Of a DNA stretch of 36,742 nt, positions 31,865-36,742 are shown piece by piece. Location: the IMG/VR virus record IMGVR_UViG_3300045996_001829, positions 1 through 36,742 of that record; one strand, 5' to 3'. The position numbers and the translations under genes are program-made. This DNA comes from a virus. The notes under the pieces are model-generated. The model had not been told where the DNA came from and did no database searches. It saw nothing but the letters and a program-made list of their open reading frames with translations. Position 1 is the first letter of the stretch. Every line of letters starts with the position of its first letter.

Positions 31865-32115
31865 GATTCCCTCGTCAGAGCTAGGGCTTTTTCGGCTTGG
31901 TCCATAACCTCGAAATATTCGTCATCTGTTACCCCTTGTGTCGTTTCCATCCCTATCATTGCTTCGAGTGCTTCTTTCAATGCTTTGTAACTGTTGACTG
32001 CGCGAATGATGGGAGGTGCGTCGGCTTTATCGTAGGTGACTGCGACATTTCTTCCTGTCTCTTCCTCGATTATCAGCCCTTGGTGGTTGCCTGTTTTTGC
32101 TTCGTAGAGTTTCAT
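31861..32115 (-). CDS. Small hypothetical protein
   Basis: An 84-residue product with GGAGAGGTGA before the ATG. An N-terminal beta part (LYEAKTGNHQGLIIEEETGRNVAVTY) is followed by helices (NSYKALKEALEAMIGMETT, then DDEYFEVMDQAEKALAL). No family recognised; codon use is richer in A and T than in the replication genes. Confidence 0.65.
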   Translation of the reverse strand: MKLYEAKTGNHQGLIIEEETGRNVAVTYDKADAPPIIRAVNSYKALKEALEAMIGMETTQGVTDDEYFEVMDQAEKALALTRES

Positions 32116-32119
32116 TGTG

Positions 32120-32287
32120 TCACCTCTCCAGTTTCTTGATTGCTGCGATTAGGTTCTTTTTTGCCTGTTCTGCTTTTTCGAAATAATAGGCGTAGGGCTT
32201 GTCTCCCTCCTCGTTGTAGTCCCCACATGCGAACGAGGCGTTTTCGAGTTCTGTAATCAGTTCGGCTATGGTTTTTTCTTTTGCCAT
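32120..32287 (-). CDS. Small helical protein
   Basis: A 55-residue product. ATG 32287 follows GGAGGAAC. A longer in-frame start at 32359 overlaps the upstream stop (TAATG) and would add 24 residues, so the start is not settled. The chain is helical and Lys/Glu-rich (TIAELITELENASFACGDY, then EKAEQAKKNLIAAIKKLER). Function unknown. Confidence 0.6.
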   Translation of the reverse strand: MAKEKTIAELITELENASFACGDYNEEGDKPYAYYFEKAEQAKKNLIAAIKKLER

Positions 32288-32358
32288 GTTCCTCCGCTCC
32301 CGTGTTGGTTGTTCAGTGGCGATCCAGCGTTGCCGGTCTGGGGTGGCGTGGTCTGTCA

Positions 32359-32814
32359 TTAGCGCACCCAGTACGTTACACCGTCAAATTCTACGGCGTT
32401 GTAGTCTTGTTGCAAGTCTTCCGCTGCCGCTTTCCAGTCAATATGGTTGGTCGGCCAGTTGGCGTCTTTGTTGACTGCGCCTATATCGTCTGCAAACTGT
32501 TCCGCGTATTCTTCGAAATAGCTGTCTCGAATTAATGCCGCGCCGTATTTCCAGTCGCTAGCATAGCCTTCCGCTTCGTCAGCAAAAGACTTGAGGGCTT
32601 TATATTCTTCCGTAGTGTCCTGTTCGGTGTTGTCTTCACTGTCTAACCATTCTTCGTAAGGGAGAATGGTGCGCGTGGTTTCTTCGTCTTCGTCTGCGGT
32701 GTCTGTGTATCGTTCGTAAGCGTCTCTTAGTTCGGTGTCTAGTTCGTCTAGTCTCGCAATGATGTCTCTGCTATCTATGATGTCGTCGCTGTTCGATACG
32801 TCATGGCTTTTCAT
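32359..32814 (-). CDS. Acidic protein resembling the ArdA antirestriction fold
   Basis: A 151-residue, very acidic product. The N-terminal half reads IIDSRDIIARLDELDTELRDAYE. The C-terminal half has SYFEEYAEQFADDIGAV...HIDWKAAAEDLQQDYNAVEFDGVTYWVR. This half has the same order of elements as the C-terminal domain of ArdA (a YAE-type helix, then a YIDYEA-type helix, then an aromatic strand), which mimics DNA and inhibits type I restriction enzymes. This family is common in phages and plasmids but usually annotated as hypothetical. The similarity is by eye; no antirestriction function is shown. Confidence 0.6.
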   Translation of the reverse strand: MKSHDVSNSDDIIDSRDIIARLDELDTELRDAYERYTDTADEDEETTRTILPYEEWLDSEDNTEQDTTEEYKALKSFADEAEGYASDWKYGAALIRDSYFEEYAEQFADDIGAVNKDANWPTNHIDWKAAAEDLQQDYNAVEFDGVTYWVR

Positions 32815-33761
32815 CGTCTCACCTCCGTCTGTTTCAAACAGTTGGGTTCATGGCTGTCAATGCCGAGGCAGTCTTCGCAGACTTTAGGGACAACGTGGTA
32901 CGCCATGACTTCAGGGGCAATGCGTTCGATTTCAGTGAGGGGAATTACATGACAGCCTACCGTGAGGTTTTCGCTGTCAACGGATCTCACCTCGAAATGG
33001 CCTACTCGTTGTCCGATGATGTTTAGTCCTGCTTTCAGTGCTCGATACAGTTTTTTCGCTTCAATGACTGGAACTGTAGCGCCGTGGGATGTTTGCACCT
33101 CTCCATCTTTCAGTCTGAGTCTGGTTAATTGGAAGTAACAGCGCGGGGATTCGCCTACCAGCCATTTTGCTAGTTCTTCCTGTTCTTCAATCGCGCGCTG
33201 TTCTCTTTCGAGTTTTTCTTTCTTCTCTCTTTCCTTTTGTGCTTGTTCTGTTTTTGTGATGAGCGTTTTCACCGTTTCCGGATTGAAGAATTTGTCCTGC
33301 TGAATGAGCCGAATACCGGCGCGTGTAGCTTTGTCTGTTTTCGTGAAATAACCGGGGAAGTCTTTCATGTATTGGATTGCGTCATCGGCGGCGTGTTGTG
33401 CGTCGCCTAGGAGTGAGGCGGCGTAGGTTCGTGCTCGCTGAGATTTTTGGTACAGGGCTTTAGCCAGGCCGACAAAATAGGCGAGGTTCTCAGCATGGTC
33501 TGTGAATGAGGGAACTGTGTAGGTCTTAATGTGGGAACCGATTGCGCGTCTCATATAGCTTAAATGTTTTGATGTGCTCACACTGTAGGTTCTATTCGTG
33601 ATGAGCACTAAATCTGGTCTGATAAATCGCGCCATTTCGAAGTGATGCCCGTAAGAGAAAATGCTAGGGCCTTCGAAAAATATTCGCGACCCTCTGCCAT
33701 GTGCTTGCTGTTGTGATGCCCATACGTGGCAGACTTGTTGATGGTCGAATACTGTTTTCAT
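32811..33761 (-). CDS. Conserved phage protein of unknown function
   Basis: The product has 316 residues and its stop overlaps the next ATG. N-terminal part: HVWASQQQAHGRGSRIFFEGPSIFSYGHHFEMARF, a pattern recurrent in phage genomes. A coiled coil follows (TEQAQKEREKKEKLEREQRAIEEQEELAKWL, about residues 170-200). A CEDCLG...HEPNC pair near the C-terminus may bind zinc. No enzyme motif is visible. I recognise the type but know of no function. Confidence 0.7.
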   Translation of the reverse strand: MKTVFDHQQVCHVWASQQQAHGRGSRIFFEGPSIFSYGHHFEMARFIRPDLVLITNRTYSVSTSKHLSYMRRAIGSHIKTYTVPSFTDHAENLAYFVGLAKALYQKSQRARTYAASLLGDAQHAADDAIQYMKDFPGYFTKTDKATRAGIRLIQQDKFFNPETVKTLITKTEQAQKEREKKEKLEREQRAIEEQEELAKWLVGESPRCYFQLTRLRLKDGEVQTSHGATVPVIEAKKLYRALKAGLNIIGQRVGHFEVRSVDSENLTVGCHVIPLTEIERIAPEVMAYHVVPKVCEDCLGIDSHEPNCLKQTEVRR

Positions 33762-33785
33762 AATTGCGCCCCCTTGTGTTGGTGG

Positions 33786-34256
33786 TTAGGCTCGTTTCCC
33801 GTCTTCGGTGAATTCGTACTCGTTGGCTCGGATGTCCTCTTCCATTGCTTCACGCGATTGCAGATAGTCCGCCTCTTTGTCGAGGATTGAGAAATATTCT
33901 TCGCACAGTGCTTCTGTGTATTCCTCCTCTAATTCTTCGAGGGTGTTTTCGTCTTTCACTCCTCGCATTGCGCCTTGAAAGCGTTTGGCTAGGGTGTACG
34001 TGTCACAGGCTTTGCCGTGGTCTTTTAGTATCGAGTTTATTGAATCTTTCATTGGCACAATCAAATGTCCTTTGATGTGCTTTCGGCCTCCTAGGTCAAA
34101 TTCAGTAATCTTTAATCCTGCGCGTTCTGCGTCTTCGAATGTAGAATCCCACCATTCGTAGTCGAGCGCGCCTTGCGCGTACCAGTCGAGCGCGCGTTCT
34201 TTGGCGCGTTCGTTTAGTTCGTCGTATTGGTAGACTTTTGTTTCTTTGATCCTCAT
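33786..34256 (-). CDS. Conserved phage protein of unknown function
   Basis: A 156-residue product. The N-terminus (VYQYDELNERAKERALDWYAQGALDYEWWDSTFEDAERAGL) is a pattern recurrent in small early phage proteins. The remainder is helical and acidic, with an EELEEEYTEALCEEYF helix. The ATG overlaps the upstream stop (TAATG). Function unknown. Confidence 0.7.
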   Translation of the reverse strand: MRIKETKVYQYDELNERAKERALDWYAQGALDYEWWDSTFEDAERAGLKITEFDLGGRKHIKGHLIVPMKDSINSILKDHGKACDTYTLAKRFQGAMRGVKDENTLEELEEEYTEALCEEYFSILDKEADYLQSREAMEEDIRANEYEFTEDGKRA

Positions 34257-34474
34257 TAGAAGTTACCTCCGTGTAATTCCCAAACCCATTCTTGGTTGCT
34301 GACTTCTGCTATTTCGTAAACCACCGCCCCACTCTTTTGGATGATTCGCGCTAGTTTTGCCCCTGCCATTTTCGGTGTTCTTGCTGCGACAGACTGGAAC
34401 CATAAGTGTGAACCTTGGCAGCATTCACGCTGCACTGTTGCGACTAATTGAAAACGATGTGTTTTGTTTTTCAT
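34256..34474 (-). CDS. Small hypothetical protein
   Basis: A 72-residue basic product. ATG 34474 follows GGAGGG and overlaps the preceding stop (ATGA). A beta-like pattern (HRFQLVATVQRECCQGSHLWFQSVAA) is followed by a short helix (AGAKLARIIQKSG). No family recognised. Confidence 0.6.
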   Translation of the reverse strand: MKNKTHRFQLVATVQRECCQGSHLWFQSVAARTPKMAGAKLARIIQKSGAVVYEIAEVSNQEWVWELHGGNF

Positions 34475-34587
34475 GCTTCCCTCCCTGTTAGGACTTCGCA
34501 CACAATCAACACCCCAGTTCCGAAGACATTGGCGAGGGCCCAGACTTGAATGAGGGCCCAGAAGATCATTTGTTGGTCAGTGGTCAT
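34471..34587 (-). CDS. Tiny membrane peptide, 38 residues
   Basis: ATG 34587 follows GGAGGGAG. A single hydrophobic helix spans residues 7-31 (IFWALIQVWALANVFGTGVL). It overlaps the next gene by ATGA. Function unknown. Confidence 0.6.
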   Translation of the reverse strand: MTTDQQMIFWALIQVWALANVFGTGVLIVCEVLTGREA

Positions 34588-34604
34588 GATGTTTGCTCCC
34601 TCCT

Positions 34605-34790
34605 CTAGTACAATTTCACTTTGTCTAATTGTTTCGCGTTATATTCCCAGCTAGAGGCTAGTTCCTCATCTTGCCAGTTGGTCCGCACGTGCTCTGCTTT
34701 GGCGTGGCATATATCAGTCAGCACATTCAAAATTATCCCTAGGCTATGTTTATCAAGTAGTCTTTCGAGTTCGTTTTCTAGTTCGTTCAT
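34605..34790 (-). CDS. Small helical phage protein
   Basis: A 61-residue product; ATG 34790 follows GGAGGAA and overlaps the upstream stop. The pattern ELENELERLLDKHSLGIILNVLTDICHAKAEHVRTNWQD...WEYNAKQLDKV is common among small phage early proteins of unknown role. It is probably helical and oligomeric. Confidence 0.7.
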   Translation of the reverse strand: MNELENELERLLDKHSLGIILNVLTDICHAKAEHVRTNWQDEELASSWEYNAKQLDKVKLY

Positions 34791-34957
34791 GCTGTTTTCC
34801 TCCTCTTGTTTTCTCTCCGTTCGTTGATTGCAACCTGCGCGTAATACAAGGCGCGTTCTTTTGACCCTAATGGTGGACCCCAAATTTCTTTCTTGCCATT
34901 GTCATGCTTGATTGCTGGCTGATACGTTTCGCCTTCTTTTGTATAGGTGGGTTTCAT
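34787..34957 (-). CDS. Small basic hypothetical protein
   Basis: A 56-residue product with ATGA overlaps at both ends. It has a Gly/Pro turn (KEIWGPPLGSKERALYYAQVA) and a very basic C-terminus (NERRENKRRKTA), suggesting contact with nucleic acid. Function unknown. Confidence 0.6.
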   Translation of the reverse strand: MKPTYTKEGETYQPAIKHDNGKKEIWGPPLGSKERALYYAQVAINERRENKRRKTA

Positions 34958-35220
34958 ATTTCAACCTCTTCCGCTGGCTCTAAACAATCGTCAGTGCATC
35001 CGACGCCCGAGTCCGTGAAGTCTTCGCCTTCGTATTCTGGGAATGTGGGAGTGAATAACGCAGCAATGAGGAACCAGGGGAGAATACACTTAATAGTTTT
35101 TCTCCCTGTTGCCTTGCGGTGGTTTTCACGCACACACTTTCCACACACTACGCCTAGAAAAATCTCCGCTCCTAATTCTTTCCCGCATTGCAAGCACTTT
35201 GTTTTGAGTATGTCTCCCAT
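34954..35220 (-). CDS. Zinc-ribbon membrane protein, first gene of the right-hand operon
   Basis: An 88-residue product with AGGAGGA before the ATG. CLQC (9-12) and CGKC (26-29) form an N-terminal zinc ribbon, followed by a membrane helix (about 45-58, CILPWFLIAALFTP) and an acidic tail with two further cysteines. The layout suggests a membrane-attached cytoplasmic zinc domain. Function unknown. Confidence 0.65.
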   Translation of the reverse strand: MGDILKTKCLQCGKELGAEIFLGVVCGKCVRENHRKATGRKTIKCILPWFLIAALFTPTFPEYEGEDFTDSGVGCTDDCLEPAEEVEI

Positions 35221-35262
35221 GTGTTTCCTCCTGGTTAGTGGTGAATTGCCCTGTCAAGGTGA

Positions 35263-35290
35263 AAGATAGCATTTGTTACGATAAACGCAA
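35263..35290 (-). promoter_or_regulatory. Promoter candidate for the right-hand minus-strand operon
   Basis: On the minus strand: TTGCGT (35290-35285), 16 bases, TATCTT (35268-35263). It is a moderate sigma-70 match about 45 bases before the start at 35220. Confidence 0.35.
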
Positions 35291-35300
35291 GAATTTTAAT
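35273..35300 (+). promoter_or_regulatory. Promoter candidate for the terminase genes
   Basis: TTGTTA (35273-35278), 16 bases, TTTAAT (35295-35300), overlapping the opposing promoter candidate. The predicted transcript start is just before the TGYRCA array. Confidence 0.35.
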
Positions 35301-35310
35301 GGAGCATTTT

Positions 35311-35357
35311 TGTACACCGTTGCACAAAAGTGTGCATTTGCTGTACATTTCTGTACA
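35311..35357. repeat. Array of five TGYRCA hexamers with one-turn spacing
   Basis: TGTACA at 35311, TGCACA at 35321, TGTGCA at 35331, TGTACA at 35342 and TGTACA at 35352. Successive starts are 10, 10, 11 and 10 bases apart. Three copies are perfect palindromes TGTACA; the two others are TGCACA and TGTGCA. The final A is the first base of the small terminase ATG. It is probably an operator or terminase-binding array. Confidence 0.7.
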
Positions 35358-35806
35358 TGAAAGACCTGACCGCTAGCTTCTCATTCCCACCCGAGTTCTT
35401 AGAGCTTTACAATGTAGAGGCAGCATTCGCTTCGGCTCTTGCCGGTGGAACGCTGAAACAAATAGCAAGTGAAATGGGGATGCCTCTACGCTCATTCATG
35501 CGATTGCGTTTCAACAATGCCTCTTTCAAACAGGCATTGGATCACGCGCGTGAAGAGGGAAGAGAAGCGATACATGACGGCATTAGGTCCATTGTCGATG
35601 AGAATGCGCACCTCAGTCCTCAACTGGTGAAGATCAAGAGTGATAATGACATCTGGTTCTTGAAGACATCGGACCCCGTGAAATACGGCGACCGTGTATT
35701 GGTTCAGAAGGAAGACATCAATCTGAAAGACGCACTCTCACAAGCTCGAACCCGCGTCATTGAACACACCCCAAAAGAGTCAAATAACCCCTTCGAAGAT
35801 ACCTAG
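35357..35806 (+). CDS. Terminase small subunit
   Basis: A 149-residue product. Residues 20-60 are an HTH-like region (VEAAFASALAGGTLKQIASEMGMPLRSFMRL), and about 85-115 carry KIKSDNDIWFLKTSDPVKYGDRV, the pattern of a small terminase family (helix, then PxKYGD). It binds the packaging site and recruits the large subunit. ATG 35357 is chosen over GTG 35330. Neither has a Shine-Dalgarno sequence, because the operator array fills the leader. Confidence 0.75.
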   Translation: MKDLTASFSFPPEFLELYNVEAAFASALAGGTLKQIASEMGMPLRSFMRLRFNNASFKQALDHAREEGREAIHDGIRSIVDENAHLSPQLVKIKSDNDIWFLKTSDPVKYGDRVLVQKEDINLKDALSQARTRVIEHTPKESNNPFEDT

Positions 35807-35823
35807 GCATACAACCTGTAGTG

Positions 35824-35832
35824 TTATCCACA
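35824..35832 (+). promoter_or_regulatory. DnaA box match
   Basis: TTATCCACA is the consensus bacterial DnaA box. It lies in the loop and right arm of a 6-bp hairpin (35814-35835). A single match could be chance. Confidence 0.4.
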
Positions 35833-35951
35833 GGTGATAATTCGTGAGTGTAAGGATATCAATGACTTACATGACCGATAAGAGGTATTATGTAAACTCT
35901 TAACTTGCTAGCATTGATAGCATTTCAAGCTAGGAGTCCCAAAAATAGACC

Positions 35952-35972
35952 GGGGTGGCGGGTGGGGTGGGG
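35952..35972 (+). other. Potential G-quadruplex
   Basis: Four G-runs (GGGG, GGG, GGGG, GGGG) with loops of 4, 1 and 1 bases, which meets the usual G4 pattern. Confidence 0.55.
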
Positions 35973-36129
35973 TCGGATTCGGCCGGCCGATCGTAGCCAC
36001 GCGGTACCTTTGCACTAGCTAGGTATTATTTTCTAATTATTTTTTATTTTTTGAAAAATGATATACAATCGCAGCTTGATGGTTTTCTAGCTCTGCTTTC
36101 CATATCAAAAAAGCCGAGCAAACCAACCG

Positions 36130-36742
36130 ATGGCGCAATCATCCACACGCCGAGAAGACGAAGAAGCCCTCATCCGTGATCTCCATTCTCCGGAGATCCG
36201 CGATAATCCCTACAATTTTGTGATGTATGCGTACCCCTGGGGCGTGCCAGGTACCCCGCTCGAGCATTACCCCGGCCCCCGGACGTGGCAGAAACAAGAC
36301 CTACGGGAAATTGCCGAGCATATCCAAAAACAGAAAAACGCGATCGACTTAAAAATACACCCGAGCATGTGGCAAAAGGCCACCGCATCCGGCCGTGGTC
36401 CTGGCAAATCTGCCTTAGTCTCCTGGCTCGTAGACTGGATGATGACGACGCGCATCGGGTCCACCACGATCGTGACCGCGAACACCGAGACGCAGTTAAA
36501 ATCGAGAACCTTTGCGGAAATCGGGAAGTGGACATCCTTGCTCATCAACGCCCACTGGTTCGAAACGACCGTCCTGGCGATGCGTCCCGCGCCCTGGTTT
36601 GCCGAATTGGTCAAAAAGCAACTCAAGATCGATACGCAGTATTACTATGCCCAAGGCCAACTCTGGTCAGAGGAGAACCCCGATGCCTTTGCTGGAGTCC
36701 ATAATCCGTTGGGTGTGCAAGTCATCATGGATGAAGCCAGTG
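36130..36742 (+). CDS. Terminase large subunit, 3' truncated by the window
   Basis: The frame is open from ATG 36130 to the right edge (204 codons visible). An N-terminal helical region (residues 8-75) is followed by Walker A ASGRGPGKSA (about 86-95) and a motif TIVTANTETQ. At the edge is a Walker B-like VQVIMDEAS (about 196-204). This is the packaging ATPase; the nuclease half lies outside. There is no obvious Shine-Dalgarno site before the start. Confidence 0.85.
   Translation, partial: MAQSSTRREDEEALIRDLHSPEIRDNPYNFVMYAYPWGVPGTPLEHYPGPRTWQKQDLREIAEHIQKQKNAIDLKIHPSMWQKATASGRGPGKSALVSWLVDWMMTTRIGSTTIVTANTETQLKSRTFAEIGKWTSLLINAHWFETTVLAMRPAPWFAELVKKQLKIDTQYYYAQGQLWSEENPDAFAGVHNPLGVQVIMDEAS

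Larger units (their letters stand above)
35807..36129. other. Structured intergenic region between the terminase genes
   Basis: 323 bases with no convincing gene. Contents in order: ACCTGT/ACAGGT hairpin with a DnaA-box match, nested inverted repeats (TTACAT/ATGTAA at 35867-35895 and TAAGAG/CTCTTA at 35879-35902), direct TAGCATT repeats at 35909 and 35918, a G-rich tract, a palindrome TCGGCCGGCCGA at 35979-35990, and an AT-rich tract at about 36026-36066. It could hold the packaging site, an origin, or a late promoter. Confidence 0.5.

Noticed and set aside
35252-35257. TTGACA-like hexamer on the minus strand near 35.25 kb as a third AACCCCTTGACA promoter
   Set aside because: The preceding bases differ from the shared element and no acceptable -10 box lies 16-18 bases downstream before the ribosome binding site.
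36285-36704. 139-codon plus-strand frame near the right end
   Set aside because: It is an alternative frame of the large terminase, whose correct frame is open from 36130 to the edge with Walker A and B motifs.
1-36742. CRISPR arrays, tRNA or rRNA genes, integrase, transposase or phage RNA polymerase
   Set aside because: I saw no regular repeat-spacer structure, cloverleaf candidate or corresponding protein motifs; part of the genome is outside the window, so absence applies only to this stretch.

Overview
The window is most of a tailed-phage genome with a short, podovirus-type tail. It encodes a T7-like tail nozzle, internal virion (ejection) proteins and a T7-gp17-like fibre N-terminus. 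It also carries a family A DNA polymerase, a prim-pol/helicase and a terminase. No phage RNA polymerase, integrase, tRNA, rRNA or CRISPR array is visible. Four phage proteins carry Sec signal peptides with A-x-A-type cleavage sites and even numbers of cysteines, which suggests a Gram-negative host; the host cannot be named from the sequence. Both ends are cut inside genes: the nozzle gene runs off the left edge and the large terminase off the right. Portal, scaffold and capsid genes therefore lie outside the window.

Layout. (1) Positions 1-16362, plus strand, late genes: tail nozzle, GNAT-like protein, three internal virion proteins (one with an ADP-ribosyltransferase-like segment), tail fibre and a small protein. 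Then come four consecutive genes for exported, cysteine-paired proteins, a lysis group (M15-like peptidase, small coiled-coil membrane protein, holin), a small membrane-anchored cysteine protein, and an HTH-metallophosphoesterase. (2) Positions 16265-31039, minus strand, replication and nucleotide metabolism. In order of transcription from the right: small regulatory and zinc-ribbon proteins, cytosine methyltransferase, RuvC-like resolvase, a MazG/DUF1599-like protein, SNF2 helicase, DUF2800 nuclease, DUF2815 ssDNA-binding protein, a terminator-like hairpin, DNA polymerase, an HNH homing-type endonuclease and a prim-pol/helicase. (3) About 31.05-31.51 kb: a noncoding AT-rich segment with promoter and operator-like elements. 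(4) Positions 31510-35220, minus strand: an operon of accessory small proteins with visibly more A+T-rich codon use, including an acidic ArdA-like candidate antirestriction protein. (5) Positions 35221-35356: a divergent control region with five TGYRCA hexamers spaced 10-11 bp apart. (6) Positions 35357-36742, plus strand: small terminase, a 323-base structured intergenic region (DnaA-box match, inverted repeats, possible G-quadruplex, AT tract), then the start of the large terminase.

The two arms are transcribed divergently from about 35.3 kb. Because the phage map is circular or permuted, they meet convergently at about 16.3 kb, where the last two genes overlap by 98 bases. Most minus-strand genes are joined by ATGA, GTGA or TAATG overlaps, so translation is probably coupled. 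Many real genes here are only 28-58 codons long; they are supported by these overlaps and by strong AGGAGG-type ribosome binding sites.

The strongest candidates for something new are the signal-peptide cassette (9342-14017), the helically phased operator array in front of the terminase genes, the two-frame coding signature in the methyltransferase gene, and the terminator-like hairpin that abuts the polymerase start codon.
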